Assembly: GCA_964449985.1 (NCBI GenBank)
Contig: CAYVCG010000005.1
Location: 1 to 52,472 of the forward strand
DNA length: 52,472 nt
Reading direction: 5' to 3'
From: CAYVCG01 sp964449985
GTDB taxonomy: Bacteria; Bacillota; Clostridia; Lachnospirales; WRAX01
A program made the position numbers and the translations under genes. The notes under the pieces were generated by a model, which was not told where the DNA came from, searched no databases, and was given only the letters and a program-made list of their open reading frames with translations. This document shows positions 9,838-18,460 of the stretch, in pieces. The first letter of the stretch is position 1; every line of letters begins with the position of its first letter.

Positions 9838-10788
9838 TTAATCCTCCTTTTTCGTGTGGTCAGGCCCGTTTTCAGAACGCTCTCCCAGTATTTTTAACAA
9901 TGCCATCCTAACGGCCACACCGTTTTTGACCTGAACATGAATAACTGATTGTTTTCCATCAATAACGTCTGGGCTTAGCTCTACACCTCTGTTTACAGGG
10001 CCGGGATGCATAACAAGCGCATCTTTCTTTGCATATCTAAGCACATCATTATTCAAACCAAACATATTTGAATATTCCCTCAGGCTTGGGAATGCAGGGT
10101 TTTTCTCCCTTTCCAATTGTATCCTTAATCCCATAACAACGTCTGCATCAGAAATAGCCTCCGGTATTTTTGATGTGACTTCAACACCAAGAGATTTCAT
10201 ATTTCCGGAAATAAGCGTGGAAGGCCCTGCTAAAACGACCTTTGCGCCCAGCTTTGTCAAACCAAAAACATTGCTTCTGGCAACGCGAGAATGGGTTATA
10301 TCTCCCAATATCGTTACCTTTATATCCTCAAAACGACCCAACTTTTCTCTTATTGTAAACAAATCAAGAAGAGCCTGTGTAGGATGCTCATTCGTGCCGT
10401 CTCCTGCGTTAATAACAGAAGCATTAACGTTTTTTGCAAGCAGGTGCGCCGCGCCGGTCATTCCATGACGTATAATCATGATATTTATGCCCATCTGATC
10501 AAGGTTTACACCGGTATCGACAAGGCTCTCACCTTTATTCGTACTGCTGGTCGAAATAGCAAGATCGTCTATCTTCGCACCCAAATATTCTGCCGCCATC
10601 ATAAATGACATTTTTGTTCTTGTGCTGTTTTCATAAAACAGCGTTACAATGCTGGAATGCTTTAAAGAATCGTCACGTAATAGCGGATTGTCTATCCTGT
10701 CCTTCATTTCCGCAGCCGTTTCTAAAATATGTGTTATTTCTTCCTTTGTTAAATCTCTAAGCCCCAGCAAATCCTTTCTCATAAACAT
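9838..10788 (-). CDS. pyrB: Aspartate carbamoyltransferase catalytic chain
   Basis: Condenses carbamoyl phosphate with aspartate, the committed step. The 316-residue protein has the phosphate-binding STRTK (residues 55-59), SSTNKGESLVDT and EHPTQ motifs. No regulatory pyrI gene is present, so UTP or CTP feedback through PyrI is not available here. It is the first enzyme gene of the operon. The start at 10788 is preferred because GGAGG lies 10 nt upstream; the second ATG at 10782 would be 16 nt away. It lies directly downstream of a leader terminator. Confidence 0.96.
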   Translation of the reverse strand: MFMRKDLLGLRDLTKEEITHILETAAEMKDRIDNPLLRDDSLKHSSIVTLFYENSTRTKMSFMMAAEYLGAKIDDLAISTSSTNKGESLVDTGVNLDQMGINIMIIRHGMTGAAHLLAKNVNASVINAGDGTNEHPTQALLDLFTIREKLGRFEDIKVTILGDITHSRVARSNVFGLTKLGAKVVLAGPSTLISGNMKSLGVEVTSKIPEAISDADVVMGLRIQLEREKNPAFPSLREYSNMFGLNNDVLRYAKKDALVMHPGPVNRGVELSPDVIDGKQSVIHVQVKNGVAVRMALLKILGERSENGPDHTKKED

Positions 10789-10835
10789 AAGAGCCGTTCC
10801 TCCTTTACAATGTCTTTCCGAACCAACAAATTTGC

Positions 10836-10876
10836 AAAAAAAAACAATAAACAGTGATTCACACTTTTATTGTTTT
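10836..10876 (-). terminator. Leader attenuator terminator upstream of pyrB
   Basis: On the minus strand an outer 11-bp stem (AAAACAATAAA with TTTATTGTTTT) and an inner AGTG/CACT stem close a 5-nt loop, with one bulged G. It runs into nine consecutive T residues (10844 to 10836). It sits between the pyr promoter and pyrB, 48 nt before the pyrB start, so it would stop transcription before the operon unless prevented from folding. Confidence 0.85.
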
Positions 10877-10881
10877 AATTA

Positions 10882-11001
10882 TTAAAATAGAAAATGTATA
10901 AATATTAAAGAATAATATAAAAGCAAAATTGAAACAAAGAATGAAATAGCGACAGAAAACATTTTATAATTAATCTTAAAAAAATGGTTTTTTGTAAACA
11001 T
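10882..11001 (-). CDS. Putative pyr operon leader peptide (39 aa, U-rich)
   Basis: A short ORF between the pyr promoter and the attenuator. ATG is at 11001-10999 with AGGAGG 9 nt upstream; TAA is at 10884-10882, five nt before the base of the terminator stem. About 55% of its codon bases are U (64 of 117), mostly UUU, AUU, UUA and UAU, giving a hydrophobic peptide (IFIHFLF at the end) that could also be a single membrane span. A ribosome near the stop codon would cover the 5' arm of the terminator, as with the enterobacterial pyrBI leader peptide. Function as a UTP-sensing leader is inference. The alternative is a small membrane protein. I know no named homologue. Confidence 0.7.
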   Translation of the reverse strand: MFTKNHFFKINYKMFSVAISFFVSILLLYYSLIFIHFLF

Positions 11002-11029
11002 CAAGCTACTCCTCCTATGTTTGGTTTAG

Positions 11030-11059
11030 ATTTTAACATTTTTTAAATGAATTTGTCAA
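11030..11059 (-). promoter_or_regulatory. pyr operon promoter
   Basis: Minus-strand TTGACA (11054-11059), 18-nt spacer, TAAAAT (11030-11035). Transcription would start near 11023, leaving a leader of roughly 235 nt that holds the leader ORF and the attenuator. No PyrR-binding loop motif was recognised in it. Confidence 0.82.
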
Positions 11060-11074
11060 TGGTTGTTAAAAAAT

Positions 11075-11098
11075 AATTGCAAAAGAAATATTGCAATT
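11075..11098. repeat. Perfect 8-8-8 inverted repeat, candidate operator
   Basis: AATTGCAA, 8 nt, TTGCAATT. It lies 15 nt upstream of the pyr -35 box, in the region shared with the divergent rhamnosidase gene. It could bind a dimeric regulator; no family is recognised. Confidence 0.5.
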
Positions 11099-11193
11099 CA
11101 CGAACCTATTTTTTATATGGTCAATATGACGTTTTAGCATGCACTTATATCTATTTTTTATAGCAAATATAATAATCTTTTTATTAATTATAA

Positions 11194-11222
11194 TTGATAT
11201 ATATGTTGTATTATGATATAAT
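11194..11222 (+). promoter_or_regulatory. Promoter of the rhamnosidase gene
   Basis: TTGATA, 17-nt spacer, TATAAT (11217-11222). The coding start is 54 nt downstream, with AGGAGG before the ATG. It is divergent from the pyr promoter. Confidence 0.7.
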
Positions 11223-11276
11223 TTATTTATGGTTTATCGTTTTATTTAAACAAATTTAAAAATAGGAGGAATAAGC

Positions 11277-14200
11277 ATGTTAAAAAAAGTTTCTGCGCTT
11301 TTGCTTTCCCAAATAATGCTGCTGTCAGCAATGTTTGGGTCGGTAGCGTTTGCCCGGGATTTTGTGTCGGAAAACGTTGCACTTGCTTCCCGTGGCTCTA
11401 TAGCGACCACTTCATCAACAATGCCGCCGGACAGCAACCCAAAAAGCTTCAAGGAAGATAACGCTATTGACGGAGTTCGAAACACGGGGTTATTCTGGAA
11501 CGACGCAACAGCAAACTCTTATCCGGATATTTTCCAAGTAAGCTTTGTGAAGCGTGAAGTTATCGACACAATCAATGTCTTTACTGTTTCGGACGACGTT
11601 GGCGCAACAATGCCGACATTGGATACTACATTTAAGAACTATGGCATCAAAGATTTTAGAGTGCAATATTTTGACGGTAAGGTATGGCAAACTATTCCGA
11701 ACGGCAGCGTTGTAAACAACAATCATGTATGGGTTCAATTTAAGTTTGAGCCTATTACAACTCGTGCTATTCGCCTTGTTATCACCAATGCCAGCGGTTA
11801 TTCACGCTTGAGTGAAATCGAGGCATGGTCTTGTGCGCCAAGCCCAGACCCGGATTTCATAAGCGAAAACGTCGCTTTACCAGGAAACGGCGGCCTACCG
11901 GAAGCATCGTCAAGCCATCCCGCCGGTTTTTCGCCGTATAACGCAGTCAACGGCGTTAGAAGCTCAGGCACGTTCTGGAATGACAACACTCCAAACGCTT
12001 ATCCGGATTGGTATCAGGTTACATTTAAAGGCAGGCAGCTTATTAACAAAATCAACTTGTTCAGTATTACCGATGACGTTGGGCAAACTATCCCAACCCT
12101 TGACACAATTACAACCAAATATGGCCTTAGAGCCTTTCAAGTGCAATACTTGGCTCAGGATTCAACTTGGAAAACCGTTCCCGGAGGAACAATCACAAAT
12201 AACAACAAAGTATGGAACGAGTTTACCTTTGACCCGATTTTAACGTCTGCTATACGAATATACATAACTGCTACCATAGACGGATATTCCCGCATATGCG
12301 AGCTTGAAGCATGGTCTTGCGCGCCTAGCCCGGATATTGAGGAAGAACTGCCGGAAGACCCCGATTCAACTTTTGGCAATGCAAAATGGATTTGGCAAAC
12401 GCAAGCAGGCCCAAACAATCAGTGGATGTGCTTTAGAAAAAGCTTTGCTTTGGATAACGCTCCCGAAAGCGCAAAGCTTAATATAGCAGTTGACTCTAAA
12501 TATTATATGTGGATAAACGGAGAAATGGTTGTCTTTGAAGGCGGCTTAAACCGTGGCCCCGCTCCCGGAAAAGGATATTATGACGAAGTTGATATTGCTT
12601 CATATTTAAAAGAAGGAAATAACACGATTGCTGTTTTAGTATGGTTCTGGGACAACCAAGGCCGTAACAACGTTAACAGCGGCGCCGGTGGTATGCTTTT
12701 AAGCGCAATAATTGACGATATTCGCATAAATAGTGACAAAACATGGAAAATGATTCCACACCCCGCTTATCTTTCCTCAACCTCAGGCGAACAGCCTTCA
12801 TACCTTTATGGAGGATATAATATAGGCTTTGATGCAAGACTGGATTTTGCATCAGACTGGACTCAGCCAAGCTTTAATGATTCAGCTTGGATAGCAGCAT
12901 CGCAAAAAGGCAATGCAGGCTCAGCCCCATGGGGAGAATTGGAAAAGCGTCCGATACCACTTTGGAAATATTCCGAGCTTTTGAACTATACAAATGACAT
13001 AGTAAGAGAAGGCACAAAAATAACAATGAACCTTCCATACGGTGCTCAAACTACGCCTTATTTAAAGATAAATGCACCAGCCGCTTTAGCAGGGCAAAAA
13101 ATTGATATAAGGACAGACCGTTATGCAACCCCGGGAGGCCCCGGCGATGATAGAAACCTTTATAGAGGTCATCGTGTTGAATACATAATAAAAGAAGGCG
13201 TTCAGGAATTTGAAGCGCTTGATTGGGCGTTTGGAGAACAGGTTATTTATACCATCCCAGAAGGCGTTGAAATACTTGAGCTGAAATATCGTGAATCTGC
13301 ATGCGATACAGAGCTTGTTCCCGTTATACAAACGAGCGATCCTTTCTATATAAGGCTTGCAGAGAAAGCGCAAAGAACACTCATCGCTTGTATGCGTGAT
13401 AACTTTATGGACTGCCCGGACAGAGAAAGAGGCCAGTGGATTGGTGACGTAAGCTCGCAAGCCCCACAGGTGTTCTACGCTCTTGACCAAAACGGAGCAC
13501 AGTTTTTGAAAAAAGCTATAGACAACTTTATTCGTAACCGTGCCGGAAATATATTAATAGGAAACGTTCCTGGAGCTCATTCCAGCGAATTGCCTTCGCA
13601 GTCTCTAAACGCTATAAGCACCGAAGGCATGATAATGCAGTATTATCAGTTCACTGGCGATACTTCTGTTATAGACCTTGCATATGAGCCTGTCCGCAAC
13701 TATCTCAAGCTTTGGAGCTTTAATGCTGACGGTTCCTTAATAAACAGAGGTGGCAACTGGGAATGGTATGACCACGGCGCAAACATAGACGGAGCAATCC
13801 TTGGCCCGACATGGTATTATCTCGCATGTAAAGCAGCTATACAAATGGCCGAAATGACCGGAAATGAGCAGGATATACCTTGGTTTATTCAAAAAATGGC
13901 TGGCATAGAAAACACCTTTGAATCTAAATTCTGGAAAGGCAACGGTTATAGAAGCGGTACTATCCTTGATGACCGCGCTAACGCAATGGCTGTTTTATCA
14001 GGTCTTGCAAAACCAGAGCACTATCCTATTATCAAAAACGTGCTTGAAACTGTGAAGTATTCTACACCTTATATGGAAGGCTATGTTTTGGAATCATTAT
14101 TTGTTATGGGCTATCCAGAAGCAGCGATGGCTCGTATGAAAGACCGCTATGCTTCATTGGTTGCAAATGAAAACTCCACTCTGTGGGAAGACTTCTTTGT

Positions 14201-14933
14201 TCTTGGAACGAAAAACCATGCATGGTCTGGCGGTCCGCTTACCTTGCTTAATAAATATGTTGCAGGTATTTACCCCACAACACCTGGATACGATACATAC
14301 AGAGTGACCCCTATTATGGGAGATTTAACGTCTGTTAATGTTACAATTCCTTCAATAAAAGGTGATATTGGATTTAATCTGGAATATGTGGATTCTAAAT
14401 ATGTTATGAATTTATCTTCACCGGAAAACACAGTGGCTCGTGTTGCTGTTCCTCGTATTAACAGCGATAATGCATACATAACTGCAAACGGCACGGCAAT
14501 ATTTGCTGGCGACACTCCTTCAAGCGCAAACGGCATAACTTTTGTTGACGCTGATGCCAAGTATGTATACTTTGACGTTTTGCCGGGCGAATATGAATTT
14601 GTATCTTCAGTTCAAGAAGAAGCATATCCTGATTTGGAAATTGTTGATTTGACGTATGAATCAAACACACTTAAAGTAACAGTTGCTCCATATAATAAAA
14701 CAGATGAAGCGATTGAAGTCGTTTTGTTTACCGCTCTATATGACAATGCACAAAACAAGCTTGTCGCAATCCAAAAGAACGATCTCACACTTGAAGCCAA
14801 AAAACGCAGCGATATTAATCTTATATTCGAGAATATCGAACAATCACTGCAAGGCTATAAGCTTAAAGTGTTTATGTGGGAAAAAGGTTCTTTGAAACCT
14901 CTAACAAACAGTATTCAGGAAATTATTTCATAA
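11277..14933 (+). CDS. Secreted GH78-type alpha-L-rhamnosidase with two discoidin-like domains
   Basis: A 1218-residue exported glycoside hydrolase, probably releasing terminal L-rhamnose from polysaccharides or glycosides. Residues 1-26 form a signal peptide ending AFA. Two tandem F5/8 type C (discoidin-like) carbohydrate-binding domains follow at about 29-190 and 194-352, both starting with SENVAL and ending with EAWSCAPSP. A beta-sandwich region comes next, then the alpha/alpha barrel at about 690-1000. D712, E717 and D724 lie in DCPDRERGQWIGD with the 5- and 12-residue spacings of the GH78 catalytic acids, and E971 (STLWEDF) fits the late catalytic Glu. A C-terminal beta domain ends the protein. 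No LPXTG, SLH or dockerin is seen, so it is likely released. It stands alone, with no transporter or regulator beside it. Confidence 0.85.
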   Translation: MLKKVSALLLSQIMLLSAMFGSVAFARDFVSENVALASRGSIATTSSTMPPDSNPKSFKEDNAIDGVRNTGLFWNDATANSYPDIFQVSFVKREVIDTINVFTVSDDVGATMPTLDTTFKNYGIKDFRVQYFDGKVWQTIPNGSVVNNNHVWVQFKFEPITTRAIRLVITNASGYSRLSEIEAWSCAPSPDPDFISENVALPGNGGLPEASSSHPAGFSPYNAVNGVRSSGTFWNDNTPNAYPDWYQVTFKGRQLINKINLFSITDDVGQTIPTLDTITTKYGLRAFQVQYLAQDSTWKTVPGGTITNNNKVWNEFTFDPILTSAIRIYITATIDGYSRICELEAWSCAPSPDIEEELPEDPDSTFGNAKWIWQTQAGPNNQWMCFRKSFALDNAPESAKLNIAVDSKYYMWINGEMVVFEGGLNRGPAPGKGYYDEVDIASYLKEGNNTIAVLVWFWDNQGRNNVNSGAGGMLLSAIIDDIRINSDKTWKMIPHPAYLSSTSGEQPSYLYGGYNIGFDARLDFASDWTQPSFNDSAWIAASQKGNAGSAPWGELEKRPIPLWKYSELLNYTNDIVREGTKITMNLPYGAQTTPYLKINAPAALAGQKIDIRTDRYATPGGPGDDRNLYRGHRVEYIIKEGVQEFEALDWAFGEQVIYTIPEGVEILELKYRESACDTELVPVIQTSDPFYIRLAEKAQRTLIACMRDNFMDCPDRERGQWIGDVSSQAPQVFYALDQNGAQFLKKAIDNFIRNRAGNILIGNVPGAHSSELPSQSLNAISTEGMIMQYYQFTGDTSVIDLAYEPVRNYLKLWSFNADGSLINRGGNWEWYDHGANIDGAILGPTWYYLACKAAIQMAEMTGNEQDIPWFIQKMAGIENTFESKFWKGNGYRSGTILDDRANAMAVLSGLAKPEHYPIIKNVLETVKYSTPYMEGYVLESLFVMGYPEAAMARMKDRYASLVANENSTLWEDFFVLGTKNHAWSGGPLTLLNKYVAGIYPTTPGYDTYRVTPIMGDLTSVNVTIPSIKGDIGFNLEYVDSKYVMNLSSPENTVARVAVPRINSDNAYITANGTAIFAGDTPSSANGITFVDADAKYVYFDVLPGEYEFVSSVQEEAYPDLEIVDLTYESNTLKVTVAPYNKTDEAIEVVLFTALYDNAQNKLVAIQKNDLTLEAKKRSDINLIFENIEQSLQGYKLKVFMWEKGSLKPLTNSIQEIIS

Positions 14934-14946
14934 TACATGATATGCC

Positions 14947-14983
14947 AAAAGGCGCGCAGTTTGTCGACAACTGCGCGCCTTTT
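14947..14983 (+). terminator. Terminator of the rhamnosidase gene
   Basis: A perfect 15-bp stem (AAAAGGCGCGCAGTT with its complement ending CCTTTT) closes a 7-nt loop, 13 nt after the stop codon. Confidence 0.85.
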
Positions 14984-14993
14984 CACGTTAAAT

Positions 14994-15048
14994 TTTACGT
15001 TTTAATGTTGATATTTTTCTTTTTTGGCATTATAATTAAATAAGCGGT
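14994..15048. repeat. 55-bp sequence duplicated across the gap, copy 1
   Basis: Identical to 15149-15203, with only the 100 N between them. Most likely an unmerged assembly overlap, so the genome probably has one copy. Confidence 0.85.
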
Positions 15049-15148
15049 NNNNNNNNNNNNNNNNNNNNNNNNNNNNNNNNNNNNNNNNNNNNNNNNNNNN
15101 NNNNNNNNNNNNNNNNNNNNNNNNNNNNNNNNNNNNNNNNNNNNNNNN
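15049..15148. other. Assembly gap (100 N), probably artefactual
   Basis: The identical 55-bp contig ends on both sides suggest that no sequence is missing. Collapsing the overlap gives a continuous rhamnosidase terminator to recD2 promoter region. Confidence 0.8.
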
Positions 15149-15203
15149 TTTACGTTTTAATGTTGATATTTTTCTTTTTTGGCATTATAATTAAATAAGC
15201 GGT
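15149..15203. repeat. 55-bp sequence duplicated across the gap, copy 2
   Basis: Second copy of 14994-15048. It carries the apparent recD2 promoter. Confidence 0.85.
15163..15191 (+). promoter_or_regulatory. Probable recD2 promoter
   Basis: TTGATA, 17-nt spacer, TATAAT (15186-15191). The same boxes appear in the duplicated copy before the gap. A start near 15198 leaves a leader of 35-55 nt. Confidence 0.65.
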
Positions 15204-15253
15204 CGTCGTTGCTTTAATGGCGGAATACTTGCATGATTTCGGATGGTGTCTGT

Positions 15254-17524
15254 ATGAGTAATGAGCAAATAGAGCTGGAAGGCGTGATCGAAAGCGTTAT
15301 ATACCAAAATCCAGAAAACGGCTACACAGTTTTTTCCATAATTCCAGCAAAAACCGATATAGAAACCGTTGAAGGAGAAATCACATGCGTGGCATATACC
15401 GGGTCGATTCACGCGGGCGAGGATATTATTGTTTCTGGAAGCTTTATTATGCATCAGTCTTATGGGTTGCAATTCAATGTCCAAACTATTCAAAGAAATA
15501 CGCCATCAACCCTTAGAGGGATTGAAAAATATCTGGGCAGCGGGCTTATAAAAGGCATTGGAGAACGATTGGCCAAAAGAATAGTCGATAGATTTAAGGA
15601 AGACACGTTCGCAGTCATAGAAGATTTTCCGGAAAAGCTTTCTGAAGTTAGAGGTATAACACTCGAAAAGGCGCTCACAATAGGGACGATTTTCAAAGAA
15701 CAATCAGAGCAAAGAACAGCAGTTTTATTTTTGCAAAGCCTTGGAGTTTCGCCCGTATACGCCCTTAAAATCTACAACAAATACAAAGAAAACACTATCA
15801 CCGTTGTTAAAACCAATCCATACCGTCTTGCTGAGGATATTTTTGGCATAGGCTTTACTATTGCAGACAATATAGCATTTAAGGCCGGTTTTGAGAAGAC
15901 ATCTGCATACAGAATAAAATGCGGTGTCCAGTATACGCTTTATCAAGCCACATCAAACGGCCATGTGTTTTTGCCGGAAGGCATTTTAATTGAGCAGGCG
16001 GCGGAAATGCTTGATGTTTCGCGGGAGCTTGTGGAAAACTGTCTTGCGGAGATGCAGATGGAGAGAAAGCTATGGCGCGAACGTATTGGCGATGATGCGG
16101 CGATTTACCTTCATTCATTCCACTATGCCGAAAGCTATACTGCCAAAAGGCTTTTGGAAATATCGATTAATTTCACCCCTTCTGAATTTAACGAGAATGC
16201 TAAAGTCGAAGCGATTGAAAAATCCGAGGGCATAAGTCTTGGCAGCGATCAAAAGGAAGCTGTTATCCAGGCGCTTAGAAGCGGCGTTTTAGTTATAACG
16301 GGTGGGCCCGGCACGGGTAAGACAACAACGATTAGAACAATTATCAACATTTTAGAAGGAGACGGCTTTACTATTGAGCTTGCCGCTCCTACAGGCAGAG
16401 CTGCCAAACGCATGACAGAAACCACAGGCAAAGAAGCCAAAACAATTCATAGGCTTTTGGGGCTGAATGTTTCAACCGAACGCGGCAATCAGTTTTACAG
16501 TAATGATGATCCTCCAGAAATTGAAGCAGACGTCGTAATCATTGACGAAACTTCTATGGTAGACATCGTTCTTATGCACACGCTTTTGAAAGCAATACCG
16601 CCCGGAGCAAGGCTCATACTTGTCGGTGATGCTGATCAGCTTCCGTCTGTCGGGCCGGGCAACGTTTTAAAGGATATAATAAATTCTGGCATCATTAATG
16701 TTTCAAAGCTAACAGAAATATTCCGACAGGCTCAAGAAAGCGCTATAGTTCTTAACGCTCATAAAATCAACAAAGGTGAATACCCTGATCTTGATGACAA
16801 AACAAAGGATTTTTTCTTTTTGAAACGCAACAATATGGATGAAGTTCTTTCAATAATAATATCTCTTGTTTCGAAAAGACTGCCAGATTATGCCTCTTGT
16901 GATAAACTGCGTGATATCCAAGTTCTTACGCCTATGAGAAAATCGACGCTTGGCGTTATAAACATGAATTCAGTTTTGCAAAGAAAGCTGAACCCCCCTC
17001 ATAAGAACAAACACGAAAAGGAATTTCGTTCCATTATTTTCCGCGAGGGCGATAAGGTCATGCAAATCAGGAATAATTATACAATTTCGTGGCGAATTTT
17101 TAGTAAATCCGACATAAATAGAGTTGAAGATGAAGGCCTGGGTATATTTAACGGTGATGAAGGTATAATTGATAAAATAAACGATGCCGATGAAACGATA
17201 AAGGTTGTTTTTGATGATGGCAAAGTGGTTTATTATGATTATACCCAACTGGATGAGCTTGAACTCTCATATGCCATAACCATACACAAGTCTCAGGGCA
17301 GCGAATACAAGGTTGTCGTTATCCCTGTTCATAGCGGCCCGCAGATGCTTTTAAGCAGAAATCTTTTGTATACAGCACTTACAAGAGCCAAACATCTCGC
17401 TGTACTCGTTGGAACACCTGAAACAGTTTTTAAAATGGTTGATAACAATAGGGAAATAAGCAGATATTCTGCACTTGCATATAGGCTTGTTAAAATGAAA
17501 GATTTTATAATATGCGATGACTAG
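15254..17524 (+). CDS. recD2: RecD2-type ATP-dependent DNA helicase
   Basis: SF1B 5'-3' helicase of the RecD2 (YrrC) family, which acts in replication-fork maintenance and repair without RecBC. It has an N-terminal OB and helix-hairpin-helix region, Walker A GGPGTGKTT from residue 350, Walker B VVIIDETSM, and the late YAITIHKSQGSEY motif. About 756 residues is a normal length. The start is uncertain: an in-frame ATG at 15233 would add 7 residues. ATG at 15254 gives the N-terminus MSNEQIELEG, closer to family members. A 14-codon ORF (15215-15259) overlaps this start and may couple translation. Confidence 0.93.
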   Translation: MSNEQIELEGVIESVIYQNPENGYTVFSIIPAKTDIETVEGEITCVAYTGSIHAGEDIIVSGSFIMHQSYGLQFNVQTIQRNTPSTLRGIEKYLGSGLIKGIGERLAKRIVDRFKEDTFAVIEDFPEKLSEVRGITLEKALTIGTIFKEQSEQRTAVLFLQSLGVSPVYALKIYNKYKENTITVVKTNPYRLAEDIFGIGFTIADNIAFKAGFEKTSAYRIKCGVQYTLYQATSNGHVFLPEGILIEQAAEMLDVSRELVENCLAEMQMERKLWRERIGDDAAIYLHSFHYAESYTAKRLLEISINFTPSEFNENAKVEAIEKSEGISLGSDQKEAVIQALRSGVLVITGGPGTGKTTTIRTIINILEGDGFTIELAAPTGRAAKRMTETTGKEAKTIHRLLGLNVSTERGNQFYSNDDPPEIEADVVIIDETSMVDIVLMHTLLKAIPPGARLILVGDADQLPSVGPGNVLKDIINSGIINVSKLTEIFRQAQESAIVLNAHKINKGEYPDLDDKTKDFFFLKRNNMDEVLSIIISLVSKRLPDYASCDKLRDIQVLTPMRKSTLGVINMNSVLQRKLNPPHKNKHEKEFRSIIFREGDKVMQIRNNYTISWRIFSKSDINRVEDEGLGIFNGDEGIIDKINDADETIKVVFDDGKVVYYDYTQLDELELSYAITIHKSQGSEYKVVVIPVHSGPQMLLSRNLLYTALTRAKHLAVLVGTPETVFKMVDNNREISRYSALAYRLVKMKDFIICDD

Positions 17525-17541
17525 CATTTTTAGGAAGTGCA

Positions 17542-18282
17542 ATGGATATGAACACCTTGAAAGAAGTTTTTGGCAAAGCTTTATCATTTTTGTATCCGCC
17601 AAAATGTTATATATGCGGCAGCATTATCGATATTGGCAAACCGCCTTGGTTTTGTTCGGAGTGTGAAGAATCTGTCAGGTTTATTTTGCCGCCCGTATGC
17701 GCCAAATGCGGAGCGCACATAGATGGCGAGGAAACATATTGCGTGGATTGCAAAAATTCCGATGAAAGCAATCTTAAAACGAATTATTCCTTCTTGCTTT
17801 ATGAGGAACCTATCCGAGGCATAATTCATAGCTTTAAATACTTTAACAGAAAGGATTATGCCGAGGGGTTAGTGGATTTGGCATTAAGGAAAACAGCGCT
17901 CGCTATAACCAACCATGCGGATATAATAATCCCTGTACCCCTGCACAGTAAAAGGTTAAAAGAACGCGGTTTTAATCAGGCAGAAGAGCTGGCCTTTTTA
18001 TTCTCGGAAAGAATGGGTATACAGCTACTAACAAATAATCTTGTAAGAATACGGGAGACTCAAAAGCAAAGTATGTGTACACATGATAAAAGGCGGGAAA
18101 ATGTTAAAGGAGCATTTGTTCTTAAAGACGGTAAGGTAATTAGTGGTAAAGCAGTTATGCTTGTTGACGATATATATACAACAGGGAGCACATTAAATGA
18201 ATGCGCAGGAATCCTTTTATCACACGGCGCAACGCAAGTTTTTTCAGTTACGCTGGCAAAAACTCAGCAATCCTGGATGTGA
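17542..18282 (+). CDS. comFC: ComF family protein (phosphoribosyltransferase-like)
   Basis: A 246-residue ComFC-like protein. The N-terminus holds Cys pairs of a double zinc ribbon (CYICG, CSEC, CAKCG, CVDCK within residues 20-75). A phosphoribosyltransferase fold follows with the PRPP motif VMLVDDIYTTGST near residue 210. ComFC is needed for DNA uptake in naturally competent Firmicutes; its biochemical role is unsettled and it is also widespread in non-competent species. It follows recD2 by 17 nt and is probably co-transcribed. In many Firmicutes comF lies just upstream of flgM, as here. Confidence 0.9.
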   Translation: MDMNTLKEVFGKALSFLYPPKCYICGSIIDIGKPPWFCSECEESVRFILPPVCAKCGAHIDGEETYCVDCKNSDESNLKTNYSFLLYEEPIRGIIHSFKYFNRKDYAEGLVDLALRKTALAITNHADIIIPVPLHSKRLKERGFNQAEELAFLFSERMGIQLLTNNLVRIRETQKQSMCTHDKRRENVKGAFVLKDGKVISGKAVMLVDDIYTTGSTLNECAGILLSHGATQVFSVTLAKTQQSWM

Positions 18283-18352
18283 CATATTCTCCCAATTTGT
18301 CGAGTTATGTAATAATTTCTTTTTAAATTTTTTTCATAAAATCAAAAAAATG

Positions 18353-18380
18353 TAATATTTGTACTCAAACATGCCGATAT
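18353..18380 (+). promoter_or_regulatory. Sigma-28 (SigD/FliA)-type flagellar promoter before flgM
   Basis: TAAT (18353-18356), 16-nt spacer, GCCGATAT (18373-18380). The -10 is an exact match to the flagellar sigma consensus and the -35 differs at one base from TAAA. It lies about 80 nt before flgM, so flgM and perhaps the following genes are late flagellar genes. Confidence 0.78.
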
Positions 18381-18460
18381 AAAAAATGTACAGCATTTTG
18401 TTAGAAACATTATTTATAGAGACATAGGCATAAATTAAACGGAAGGCAGGTGCTAGGGGT

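Noticed and set aside
14994..15203. Tandem duplication or insertion-site repeat around the first N gap
   Set aside because: The same 55-bp length occurs at the mecA gap, so assembly overlap is the simpler explanation.
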